Shown here: positions 55,027 through 63,873 of the stretch, one piece after another | Numbering within the stretch: position 1 is the stretch's first letter | Layout: each line of letters begins with the position of its first letter | Origin: Affinibrenneria salicis | GTDB taxonomy: Bacteria; Pseudomonadota; Gammaproteobacteria; Enterobacterales; Enterobacteriaceae | DNA length: 64,000 bases | Direction: 5' to 3' | Assembly (NCBI RefSeq): GCF_008710095.1 | Contig: NZ_VYKJ01000006.1 | Location: 258,318-322,317 of the forward strand | Translations under genes and position numbers: made by a program | The notes under the pieces: generated by a model | What the model was told of the DNA's origin: nothing | Seen by the model: only the letters and a program-made list of their open reading frames with translations | The model's database searches: none

Positions 55027-55980
55027 ATGAAATTCTCCTCTCGTATTAATTCATTTCGTTCACGCGCTGAACTGTTTGAAGCTAAGAATAAAATGGATAC
55101 TTGTGATCTCATTACCCGAATGGGTAGTGTCGATGGTTTGACACATATTGAGCTTAATTATCCTGAGCACTTTATTGGGCAGAGCAAAGAGCTAATTAAA
55201 CAGACTATTGCTGATAATAATCTGAAGGTCGGTGGTATCGCCCTGCGTTATAACAAGGATTTTATTGACGGTGAATTCACCAACCCAGATGCAACGCTTC
55301 GCAACAAAGCGATTGAAACCACGCTCGAAGCTGCTGAAGTGTGCAAATATCTTGGTGGAAACACCGTAACTTTGTGGTTTGGCTACGATGGCTATGATTA
55401 CCCCTTCCAGCAGGACTACTTCCGTGCATATGAACTGCTGGTCAGTGCGTTGCGGACAGTGACTCAGGCACATCCGGACATGCAATTCAGTTTTGAATAC
55501 AAGCCTTATGAGCCGCGTACCTTTTCCTATATCGGTGATGTCTCATCTACGCTTATGCTGATTGATGATGTCGGTTCGGATAACCTGGGCATTACCCTCG
55601 ACTTCTGCCACATGATCATGAAGAAAGAGAATCCCGCATTCTCGCTATTCCAGTCTGCACGAAAAAATCGCCTGGTCGGTTTTCACCTGAATGATGGCTA
55701 TGGCCACTTCGATGATGGTCTGATGCTGGGATCTGTACACCTGATGCAGACCCTGGAATACATCTATTACGCGAAGCGTGTTAATTTCAGCGGCCTGATT
55801 TATTTCGATACCTTCCCAAGTCGCGAAGATCCCGTAGCGGAATGCGCCCAGAATATTCGCATGTATAAAGCCCTCTCTGACTTTATCGATCGCCTTAGCA
55901 TTACGGAAATCGATCAGATAATCAAAAGCCAGGATGCACTCAAAGTACAGGCCATGCTGATGAAAATGATCGTTGAATAA
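55027..55980 (+). CDS. TIM-barrel sugar phosphate isomerase/epimerase
   Basis: A 317-residue AP_endonuc_2-type TIM barrel. Metal-site residues fit the family pattern: Glu in MQFSFEYKPYEP, Asp/His in LGITLDFCHMIM, His/Asp in VGFHLNDGYGHFDDG and Glu/Asp in the C-terminal strand (GLIYFDTFPSREDP). It probably interconverts a ketose or a sugar acid; xylose isomerase-like and L-rhamnose isomerase-like branches are alternatives. It is the first gene on the plus side of the divergent operators and is followed after 60 bp by the transporter. Confidence 0.85.
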   Translation: MKFSSRINSFRSRAELFEAKNKMDTCDLITRMGSVDGLTHIELNYPEHFIGQSKELIKQTIADNNLKVGGIALRYNKDFIDGEFTNPDATLRNKAIETTLEAAEVCKYLGGNTVTLWFGYDGYDYPFQQDYFRAYELLVSALRTVTQAHPDMQFSFEYKPYEPRTFSYIGDVSSTLMLIDDVGSDNLGITLDFCHMIMKKENPAFSLFQSARKNRLVGFHLNDGYGHFDDGLMLGSVHLMQTLEYIYYAKRVNFSGLIYFDTFPSREDPVAECAQNIRMYKALSDFIDRLSITEIDQIIKSQDALKVQAMLMKMIVE

Positions 55981-56040
55981 AAAAAACCATAATCTTGCCT
56001 CGTATTTACTACCAGTCAGTGTCTGACACTGGGGGAAACT

Positions 56041-57276
56041 ATGTTTGATAAAATAGGTTTGCCTAAGAATTTGCTGTGGGGCTATATCGGCCTGACTATT
56101 TTCATGATCGGTGATGGGGTTGAACAAGCGTGGATTTCAATCTGGTTGGTTGAAAAGGGTTTATCCGTTGCCGAAGCCTCCTACCTGATTACCGCTTATG
56201 GCGTGACCGTTACGCTGGCGGCATGGGTTACCGGCGTGCTGGTGCAAACGCTGGGGCCGCGCAAAGTCATGGTTTATGGCCTGATTACCTTCGTCATTGG
56301 CAGCGTAGGTTTTATCGGTATTGGTCTGAAAAGCATGCATATGGCATGGATGCTGCCGTTCTATGCAATTCGAGGCATCGGCTACCCGCTATTTGCCTAC
56401 TCATTCCTGATCTGGATTAACTACAGCACACCGGTAGCGCGTCGATCTACTGCCGTTGGCTGGTTTTGGTTTACTTTCTCTCTGGGTCTGAGCGTTATCG
56501 GTCCGTTCTTCTCATCAATGGCATTACCGATATTGGGTGAAATTCATGTGCTGTGGCTCGGCATGCTGTTTGTCGTCGTTGGGTCTGTTCTGGGTATCTG
56601 GGTGAATCGTGATGTGGTGCCGGCCTCAGAAATCCATCCATTCAGCGCCGGCGAGTTGATAAAGGGAATCACCATCCTGCAGAGACCGGTAATAGCCATG
56701 GGACTGGTTGTGAAATCGGTCAACGGGATTGCCCAGTATGGATTAGCAACCTTCCTGCCCCTGTATTTGATTAGTTATGGCTACAGTAAAACCGAATGGC
56801 TGCATATGTGGTCTGCCGTTTTCCTGGTGGCAATTTTCGCCAATCTTTTCTTTGGTTTCTTTGGCGATAAATTCGGCTGGCGCCCAACTATCATGTGGGT
56901 GGGTGGCTTTGGTTATGCCGCTGTGCTGATTCTGGTTTGGGCGGTGCCTCAGGTACTGGGCCACAACTTTTATGTTATGGCCTTCGTGCTTTGCCTGTGC
57001 GGGATTACCATGGCGGGCTATGTCCCCCTGTCAGCACTATTCCCGATGCTTGCGCCAGACAGTAAAGGGGCTGCAATGTCGGTTCTTAACCTTGGCGCTG
57101 GCCTGGGCGCATTTATCGCCCCCGCGATTACCGCGTTATTCTACTCATCGCTCGGCGCTGGGGGCGTATTGGGCATTTATGCCGGACTCTATGTCCTGAG
57201 TGGTGTACTCACACCTTTCCTTAAAACGCCAGAAGAACTCGATTCGCCTGTTGCAATGAAAGATAAGGCCGCGTGA
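56041..57276 (+). CDS. MFS transporter, RbtT/DalT/CsbX family
   Basis: A 411-residue, 12-helix major facilitator transporter. The N-terminus (LPKNLLWGYIGLTIFMIGDG), the PRKVMVYGL loop and AMSVLNLGAGLGAFIAPAI near residue 345 match the ribitol/D-arabinitol transporters RbtT and DalT as I remember them. It likely imports a pentitol or pentose as proton symporter. It shares the transcript with the isomerase; a hairpin terminator follows. Confidence 0.9.
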   Translation: MFDKIGLPKNLLWGYIGLTIFMIGDGVEQAWISIWLVEKGLSVAEASYLITAYGVTVTLAAWVTGVLVQTLGPRKVMVYGLITFVIGSVGFIGIGLKSMHMAWMLPFYAIRGIGYPLFAYSFLIWINYSTPVARRSTAVGWFWFTFSLGLSVIGPFFSSMALPILGEIHVLWLGMLFVVVGSVLGIWVNRDVVPASEIHPFSAGELIKGITILQRPVIAMGLVVKSVNGIAQYGLATFLPLYLISYGYSKTEWLHMWSAVFLVAIFANLFFGFFGDKFGWRPTIMWVGGFGYAAVLILVWAVPQVLGHNFYVMAFVLCLCGITMAGYVPLSALFPMLAPDSKGAAMSVLNLGAGLGAFIAPAITALFYSSLGAGGVLGIYAGLYVLSGVLTPFLKTPEELDSPVAMKDKAA

Positions 57277-57299
57277 CAGGCTGAAAAATTCTGCATATT

Positions 57300-57327
57300 A
57301 AAACCCCTGTCTGAGGGCCGGGGTTTT
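57300..57327 (+). terminator. Terminator after the polyol transporter gene
   Basis: AAAACCCC and GGGGTTTT enclose a 12-nt loop, 23 bp after the stop; the stem ends in a T-run on the plus strand, as expected for an intrinsic terminator. Confidence 0.75.
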
Positions 57328-57515
57328 ACGCTGACCGACAGCATCTCTCAGAAAATTTGTTGCTGTAATACCATCGTGAATGGCGGGTAGATCTCTCCGG
57401 CCATTCACCAGATCAATTATCCATTGAGCGTTGAACAGTCAGACTGAGCGCAATAACATGAGCAGCGTAATAATCCAGACTACTGCGAAGTGATACGACG
57501 CGGTTATTCCGTTTC

Positions 57516-57682
57516 CTAAATAGCTTCGCGCATTGACGCTTCGCTTTTGACCATGCTACAGCGCGTAACTGATGATAAGAGTATAAAATAATAATTAAAA
57601 ACAATTGATTATGATTTAATCATAATATCGTTGTCACTCAACCCGCAGGGAAAGTGTAGCGCGATTATGCGAAGCTATTTAG
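57516..57682 (+). mobile_element. MITE copy C (167 bp)
   Basis: It begins CTAAATAGCTTCGCGCATTG and ends GCGAAGCTATTTAG, giving perfect 14-bp terminal inverted repeats. The core matches copy B with scattered changes. It lies downstream of the transporter terminator in the same orientation as copy B. It has no coding capacity. Confidence 0.78.
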
Positions 57683-57943
57683 CGCACGGGCTTTATCGCC
57701 CTGATATCAGCGAACGGCCTTTACTGCCCTGTTATTGATACGGCTTCGCTATACCTTCATGGGGGGCATGAATTTCGGCGTGAGGCAATACATCTTCAGG
57801 TTGTTGGGATTCAGCTTCGGACAATTCAATTTCATCCGCGCCAGGGCTTTCGTTATAACGCTTTTCACTGCGTATGGACGAAATGATCATAATAAAATCG
57901 TTTTATACTGTATTCTCGCCAGTGATACCTGGGCCACAGGGGC

Positions 57944-58090
57944 TTAACCCAGCCAGGGAATAGTTGGATACGCGGCTAAGCGATGAAAACTATTTACAGA
58001 TGAATCATAACGCCAGAAAACCCGTAAAGAAAACATCCCTTCTTCACCAATATAATCCAACGTTTCTTCAGCTGACGCCGGCGCTGGCCG
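57944..58090 (+). mobile_element. Degenerate left end of an IS3-like element
   Basis: AATAGTTGGATACGCGGCTA and the following CCAGAAAACCCGTAAAG then TTCACCAATATAA resemble the left end and start of orfA of IS3 (GGACACGCGGCTAAG, CCCCGTAAA as I recall them), with many substitutions and no open frame. The right part of the element is absent. The comparison is from memory. Confidence 0.45.
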
Positions 58091-58153
58091 TATCGAGTAA
58101 AAAAATGATGGATCGTTTGATAGAGTAGCGTAGAACGCCGTGTTTGACACGTT

Positions 58154-58188
58154 GTGACAGGTGACAGGTGACAGGTGACAGGTGACAG
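58154..58188 (+). repeat. (GTGACAG)5 tandem repeat
   Basis: Five perfect copies of GTGACAG in a row with no interruptions, between the IS3 remnant and the NRPS promoter region. The heptamer unit puts it out of codon phase, and it is a likely site of slipped-strand copy-number variation. Confidence 0.9.
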
Positions 58189-58664
58189 CGGACTGAAATA
58201 TACCAGTGATGAAGCGATAAAATAGAATAAAACAACATTGAGCTAAATGGATATAAAGCCAGAAAAACACAGGGAAACACCTTTATTGCGCGTTACAACC
58301 GTACTGCGCGTTATGACTTACTGAGGTGGACTCTATTTATCACTGAATGAGTTACAATCCTTAGCAAAAAATGGCAGTGGTTTTATAGTGAGTAAGGGTC
58401 AAATATGGAATGGATACCACAAAAACGGTATGTGTTACATGCTGTATAACTCGACCTATATCCACCATTAAATAGGGTGGGGCGCGGGTTAACTAAAACT
58501 CAATAAGTTACAAAAAGTCATGGACTGACATATCCATGGAAAACTGCCGTCATTCAATTTATTCAACAAGATCCAGGTGATATAAACTATTTGACATGCA
58601 AAGAATAGGGATGTAATTTTAATTTTAATCGCTAAATGGAACGTAGCATTTTTTAAAAAAAGGG

Positions 58665-61600
58665 ATGTTAAGAATTATGATTAATGAAGAAAATACCCTG
58701 ACTGATGTCAGTTATGTTAACGATTTTATTTTACAATTTATACTACCTAATCGTTTTAATTCCTCAGAAAAAGCAATTGAAAGCGTTGAAATTCAAATAG
58801 ATGAAAAGGTTAATAAAAAGTTATTAAAAATAACAAAAGATAACCCGGTTCTCATAAATGGACTGTTCTGCGCAATGTTCACTGCTTTAGCTCATCGGGT
58901 TGCTAATAGCAGAATGTTGAGTTTCATAACTATAATAAACGAAACATATAGCAAAAAAATTATAAGCGAAGTAAATGATTCTGATATAAAACTAAAAGAA
59001 TACATAACGTATTTAACATCGCACATATATGATAATGATGTGAAATATGATTTAAAAGAAGAACCTGCCAACCTGATTATAAACTATCAAACACATACCA
59101 AAAGAAACATTGATGCTTCAAAAAATGTTGTAATAAATATTACTAAAAATAATGGTTTATTTAGTGCGAGTATAAATTTCAATACGGAAATATTTGATCC
59201 TTATTTAATTTTTGAATATGGGAAAAAATGTGAACAACTTCTGTCTGATTTTACTTGCGATACGAATATTTCTTTGCAGGATATACGACACTTAACTTTA
59301 AAAGAAAAAGATTTTCTTTTAAATGGTTTTAACGCAACAGATAAAGAAATAAAATTAAAAAGCATTGTTCAGCAATTTAAAAAACAAGTAAAAATAAATC
59401 GAACAAAAATAGCTTTGATCGATATTAACCATAATTTGTCATATGAGGAATTAGATCTGCAGTCAGACAAGATTTTTCACATGTTGCAAGATAAGGGATT
59501 GAAGAATGATATTGTTATAGTGATGATGCCGCATAGTATCGATTTAATCGTTACGATTTTGGGTATTATTAAAAGTGGAAATACTTATCTACCATTAGAT
59601 CCTGAAACACCGGATGAAAGGCTAAGGTACATTATTGAAGATAGTAAAGCAAGTTGCCTTATCTCCAATAAAGGACTCCATGAAGTTAATTTATCTAATA
59701 CGAACGATCCCCTTTCTGTGGTTAGTCATTCTGTTGAAAAAAATAAAAATATATACATAATCTACACATCAGGTTCTACCGGAAAACCTAAAGGCGTTGT
59801 TATCGCTGAAAATGAGCTGTTAAATTATACCGATTGGTGTATAGATAAATACATAAACTCAGATGACGATACTTTTGCTCTGTTTACTTCAATCGGTTTT
59901 GATTTGACAGTAACATCAATATTTCCTGCGTTATTATCCGGTTGCAAGATAAAAATATTCGATAGCGCAGAACCTGGAAGATCAATAGCAAATATACTTT
60001 TGGATAAAGATGTGACCATTTTAAAATTGACTCCAGCGCATCTGGAGTTGATTACTAAAATGGATATTTCTCAGTCTAAAATTCATACGTTTATTGTAGG
60101 GGGAGAGGCTCTTGTGAGTCGTTTAGCAAGAGATATAACCGATAAGTTTAATCATAAAGTAAATATTATAAATGAATATGGTCCTACCGAAACCACTGTC
60201 GGATGTATGAATTACAGTTATCGATACGATGAAAATAATTACAGCACGATTCCGATAGGAAAACCAATACAAAACTGCAAAATATATTTATTAGATGAAC
60301 AGCTTGTGCCCGTCTCTATTGGCGCTCCTGGAGAAATCTATATCGGCGGTAAATGTTTGGGAAGAGGGTATTTATATAAAAAAGATTTAACCGATAAGAG
60401 TTATATTAAATCTCCTTTTGAAGATGATCAACTAATATATAAAACCGGAGATTTGGCCAGGTTCACAAACCGCCGGGAGTTAATATTCCTGGACAGAAAA
60501 GATGATCAAGTGATGATCAGGGGTTATCGTGTCGAGTTGGGAGAAATAAAGAATCAAATTCTAAAGATTAATGGCGTTAAGTCAGTTGCTGTAATAAAAG
60601 TGGAGAATAAACATAACGTATATATATATTCCTATATTGTAAAAGAAAACGATATTTCCATAGACACCATTTCTATAAAGAAAGCATTGGCATCTAACTT
60701 GCCCGGTTACATGATTCCAGAAGAAATTTTCTTTGTACAGGAAATACCGTTAACCATTAATGGTAAAATTGATAAACGTAAGCTTCCGATAAGTAAAGAT
60801 AAAGAGATAATTACCCCTTCAGGAAAAAAAGTCAACTCAATAATAGAAAAAGAAATCATTCTTCTTTGGCAGAAAATTTTGAATATTTCGGAAAACATTG
60901 ACGTTAATACCAGCTTTTTCGATGCCGGTGGTCATTCTTTAAAGGTTTATGAGCTTTTTTACAATCTGGATAAAAAGTATAAAATAAAAATTGAAGTTTC
61001 AGGCTTTTATCAAAACCCTACAATATCTTTCATTTGTAATCAGTTGGAAAAACGAGATGTTTATTCTAGGTTCTCTGATTTCGTGTATTTAAAACCAATA
61101 CAGTTTAATAATAGTAATAAAAATGTATTCATTTTCCATGCTTCCGATGGGGATGTGGGGATTTATGCAAAACTGGCTGGTAAGTTATCAAAAGAATATA
61201 ATTATATTGGCGTCAATTATAAATATGATGATAATGACAAATCTATAAATTATCTGGCCAGTAAATATGTTTCAGAAATAAACAAGTTTCAAAGAGAGGG
61301 CGAATATAATTTATTCGGCTGGAGTTTTGGTGGGCTTATTGCTTTAGAGGTGGCTAAAATTCTTGAAGAGGAAAATAAAAAAATAAATTCTCTGACATTA
61401 ATTGACTCTTCATTTAGTCATAAAGAAGATAAATACCATGCATTAATATCATTGTATGAAAATCACAATTTCGATGAATGTATTAAGTTGTTACCACCTG
61501 ATTATGTCAGGTTTATAGATGGTGACGATGACAATCATTATCTTGATAAAATAAAAGAACTTATATTTTTGTTAAAACTAAGGCAAAACTATAAGTTTAA

Positions 61601-61799
61601 TCACACCTTGAAATGTGATCTAATGTACATTTATCAAGAAAGTAATTTTTTCATGGTTTCTGCATTAAGAAAAATAACAACTGGAACATGTTGTTGTTAC
61701 GAGATTAAGGAATCACACTACCAACAATTAAAAAATGATTCATCCATACATTTCATATCGGATAAGTTCAATGTCAATAATGGTAAAAAGGGAGTTTAA
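58665..61799 (+). CDS. Single-module NRPS: partial C, A (predicted Asn), PCP, TE
   Basis: A 1044-residue nonribosomal peptide synthetase. Residues ~20-215 look like the C-terminal half of a condensation domain without HHxxxDG. The A domain (~230-715) has YTSGSTGKPKG (367-377), NEYGPTE (503-509), YKTGDLAR, GYRVELGEI and catalytic Lys701 (INGKIDKRKLP). The carrier domain has phosphopantetheine Ser758 (AGGHSLK). The thioesterase has Ser887 (GWSFGG), Asp914 and His1018. Pocket residues D413, L414, T417, K454, I477, G479, E504, V512, G513, K701 read DLTKIGEVGK, one change from an asparagine code. ATG 58677 is an alternative start. The gene is far more AT-rich than the chromosome around it, so it was probably transferred. 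Confidence 0.92.
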   Translation: MLRIMINEENTLTDVSYVNDFILQFILPNRFNSSEKAIESVEIQIDEKVNKKLLKITKDNPVLINGLFCAMFTALAHRVANSRMLSFITIINETYSKKIISEVNDSDIKLKEYITYLTSHIYDNDVKYDLKEEPANLIINYQTHTKRNIDASKNVVINITKNNGLFSASINFNTEIFDPYLIFEYGKKCEQLLSDFTCDTNISLQDIRHLTLKEKDFLLNGFNATDKEIKLKSIVQQFKKQVKINRTKIALIDINHNLSYEELDLQSDKIFHMLQDKGLKNDIVIVMMPHSIDLIVTILGIIKSGNTYLPLDPETPDERLRYIIEDSKASCLISNKGLHEVNLSNTNDPLSVVSHSVEKNKNIYIIYTSGSTGKPKGVVIAENELLNYTDWCIDKYINSDDDTFALFTSIGFDLTVTSIFPALLSGCKIKIFDSAEPGRSIANILLDKDVTILKLTPAHLELITKMDISQSKIHTFIVGGEALVSRLARDITDKFNHKVNIINEYGPTETTVGCMNYSYRYDENNYSTIPIGKPIQNCKIYLLDEQLVPVSIGAPGEIYIGGKCLGRGYLYKKDLTDKSYIKSPFEDDQLIYKTGDLARFTNRRELIFLDRKDDQVMIRGYRVELGEIKNQILKINGVKSVAVIKVENKHNVYIYSYIVKENDISIDTISIKKALASNLPGYMIPEEIFFVQEIPLTINGKIDKRKLPISKDKEIITPSGKKVNSIIEKEIILLWQKILNISENIDVNTSFFDAGGHSLKVYELFYNLDKKYKIKIEVSGFYQNPTISFICNQLEKRDVYSRFSDFVYLKPIQFNNSNKNVFIFHASDGDVGIYAKLAGKLSKEYNYIGVNYKYDDNDKSINYLASKYVSEINKFQREGEYNLFGWSFGGLIALEVAKILEEENKKINSLTLIDSSFSHKEDKYHALISLYENHNFDECIKLLPPDYVRFIDGDDDNHYLDKIKELIFLLKLRQNYKFNHTLKCDLMYIYQESNFFMVSALRKITTGTCCCYEIKESHYQQLKNDSSIHFISDKFNVNNGKKGV

Positions 61800-61800
61800 T

Positions 61801-62925
61801 ATGTATTGTAAATCATGTGTAATTACGGAAAATTTTCCAGGTGCTGACTTTAACGATAATGGTGAATGTGCGATCTGTCGTAAATACAAAATTGATTTAA
61901 AAAATAAAATTGATACTGACGAAAGTAAGCTATTAGAAAACGAAAATGAACTTAGAGATAAATTAGAGTTATTTAAAAGAAATGGTTCACAATATGACGT
62001 TTTGGTTTGTTTAAGTGGTGGCGTAGATAGTAGCAATACTTTGATTGAAATTGTCAGGAAGTACAACCTGAAACCTCTCTGTTTCCATAATGATCATGGT
62101 TTTGAGGAAGAGGTCGCTACAGAAAACGTAAGAAAACTATGTGCCAGCCTGGGCGTGGATTTAATTATATGGCAAAATGACCATAATTTCATGAAAAAGT
62201 TATGGAAAACTTTTGCAGAATCCAGCTGTAATGATCTTAGCGGTTGCTATGTGTGTGGGAATATCATTTATTTAAATGCAATTCAGATAGCGGATAATTT
62301 CCATATTCCATTGGTTATCAATGGTTATTCAAAAGGGCAGGCGGAAATGATAAACAATAAAGAACGGGGCGCTTTATTGCTTTCAAAAATGGTTAATGTA
62401 ATACACGAAAGTAAAGATGATGTTTTCATCGATCATTTCATGAAGAAATTTGATGTAATGAAAAAACATATGATAATAAAAAATAAGAAAGATTTTGATA
62501 ATCTGGATTTGGCAAATAAAATATATTTATTGCCATTCTACTCTTTTAAATTCAATAAAACCGACAAAGAAATTCTTCGTAAAATTTGTATCAAACAATT
62601 TGACTGGAAGCCATTAAATACCAGTTTCCCAAATCGGACAACAAACTGTAAAATGGTATGGTTAAATACTTTTATAGATTTACAGAAAAATGGCTACACA
62701 ATGTATAATGAGGAATATTCGACGTTAATTCGTAAAGGTGAAATAACGCGTAGTAAGGCAGTCTCAGATTTAGATTTCCAACCGCCAGCAGGAATTATTG
62801 AGAGTCTGGCCGGTGAAATCGGCCTTGATCTTGAAGGTAAACCCTGGGAAAAGGAAAAAACTACCAGTAAAACCCCAGTAAATAAACTTACTCAAAGTGA
62901 TGAGAAGTTTGATTTTGATTTCTAA
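61801..62925 (+). CDS. PP-loop ATP-pyrophosphatase (adenine nucleotide alpha-hydrolase/amidotransferase-like)
   Basis: A 374-residue protein. An N-terminal zinc-ribbon (Cys3/Cys6 and Cys23/Cys26: YCKSC...CAIC) precedes the PP-loop SGGVDSS at 72-78, followed by a second CxxC (Cys149/Cys152, GCYVCG). This layout is typical of WbpG/PseA-type sugar amidotransferases and of thioamide/thiolation ATPases: it would adenylate a carbonyl or amide for attack by ammonia or sulfide. No HisH/HisF-like ammonia supplier lies nearby, which favours a sulfur or other nucleophile (inference). The AAGGGAG site ends 6 bp upstream and the start is 1 bp after the NRPS stop, so the two are coupled. Confidence 0.85.
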   Translation: MYCKSCVITENFPGADFNDNGECAICRKYKIDLKNKIDTDESKLLENENELRDKLELFKRNGSQYDVLVCLSGGVDSSNTLIEIVRKYNLKPLCFHNDHGFEEEVATENVRKLCASLGVDLIIWQNDHNFMKKLWKTFAESSCNDLSGCYVCGNIIYLNAIQIADNFHIPLVINGYSKGQAEMINNKERGALLLSKMVNVIHESKDDVFIDHFMKKFDVMKKHMIIKNKKDFDNLDLANKIYLLPFYSFKFNKTDKEILRKICIKQFDWKPLNTSFPNRTTNCKMVWLNTFIDLQKNGYTMYNEEYSTLIRKGEITRSKAVSDLDFQPPAGIIESLAGEIGLDLEGKPWEKEKTTSKTPVNKLTQSDEKFDFDF

Positions 62926-62939
62926 TTAGGGAGGGGGTT

Positions 62940-63860
62940 ATGAATATTCTTAACAATAAAAAATTATGCGCACATTTATCTTTGTATCTGGCGACGTCTA
63001 TATGGGGTTCTTCATTCATTTTCACTAAGGTTATTTTACTGGCAGATGTTCCTCCCATCACTACTGCTGGATTAAGATTCTTTTTTTCGTTTATTTTATT
63101 GTATATTTATATTGCGATAACTAAAAAAACCTCTTTACGTGTGAGTTTTAGGGAGTTATTGAATTATGCCATTCTGGGGTTTCTGGGCGTAACGATCTTT
63201 TACTGGAGTGAAAATGTTTCTCTTTTATATATTTCTACGGCCAGTTCATCCCTAATTAGAGCATTAGTGCCCGCATTAACACTTATCATGTCATTCTTTG
63301 TCTTTGGTGAAAAAGTAACCTTTACTAAACTTGCTGGGCTCATTATTGCTTTTATTGGTTCAATGGTAATTATACTGGATAGTGCTAATTTTAACTCATT
63401 GATTAACATTAATGTTGGGTATTTATATTCATTTCTGGCTACGGTTACCTTTGCTTTGTATAGTATATTGACTAAGGTCTTAACTAATAATAAAAACCCA
63501 CTTAAAGTTATTTTTTATGGTTTTGTCTTCGGAACATTATTCCTGATACCTCTGGGTATCAGTGAATATTCAAAGTTATATAGTATTACCATTACATTAA
63601 ATCTTATCTTAGGGTTTTTATATTTAATTGTTTTTTGTTCTATCTTATCGTTTTTCTTTTGGTCATGGGGTTTGAAATTCATAGATGCAGGTATCGCCTC
63701 TACCTATATGAATAACGTTCCTCTTGTGACGATGGTGTTAGGGACGCTATTTTTAGGTGAATATCTCAGTGGCTATCTGATAATCGGAGGAATATTTATT
63801 TTGTCAGGTATTTATTTATCGTCTATAAAAAGCAAGGAATCAGAGCGCGCGCCTTGTTGA
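62940..63860 (+). CDS. EamA/DMT-family exporter
   Basis: A 306-residue, ten-helix DMT transporter with two EamA repeats (LYLATSIWGSSFIFTKVI at the start and GYLYSFLATVTFALYSILTK opening the second). It has a strong GGAGGGGG site and lies 14 bp after the PP-loop gene, forming the third gene of the operon. The likely role is export of the pathway product and self-protection (inference). Same low-GC composition as the two genes before it. Confidence 0.88.
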   Translation: MNILNNKKLCAHLSLYLATSIWGSSFIFTKVILLADVPPITTAGLRFFFSFILLYIYIAITKKTSLRVSFRELLNYAILGFLGVTIFYWSENVSLLYISTASSSLIRALVPALTLIMSFFVFGEKVTFTKLAGLIIAFIGSMVIILDSANFNSLININVGYLYSFLATVTFALYSILTKVLTNNKNPLKVIFYGFVFGTLFLIPLGISEYSKLYSITITLNLILGFLYLIVFCSILSFFFWSWGLKFIDAGIASTYMNNVPLVTMVLGTLFLGEYLSGYLIIGGIFILSGIYLSSIKSKESERAPC

Positions 63861-63873
63861 GAGCATCGCAGCC

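Larger units (their letters stand above)
57328..58664. other. Long AT-rich intergenic region before the NRPS
   Basis: Contains MITE copy C (57516-57682), an IS3-like remnant (57944-58090) and a 7-bp tandem repeat (58154-58188). The last ~350 bp before the NRPS are AT-rich and should contain its promoter, but no clear -35/-10 pair stood out. A plus-strand frame at 57735-57947 and minus-strand frames at 57944-58280 look spurious or relict. Confidence 0.45.

Noticed and set aside
58154..58188. CRISPR-like array
   Set aside because: It is a pure 7-bp tandem repeat without spacers; no cas genes are in the window.
58665..61799. Siderophore synthetase
   Set aside because: Only one module, no aryl-acid activation, no Cy domain, no receptor or Fur-box nearby, and the pocket code indicates Asn.
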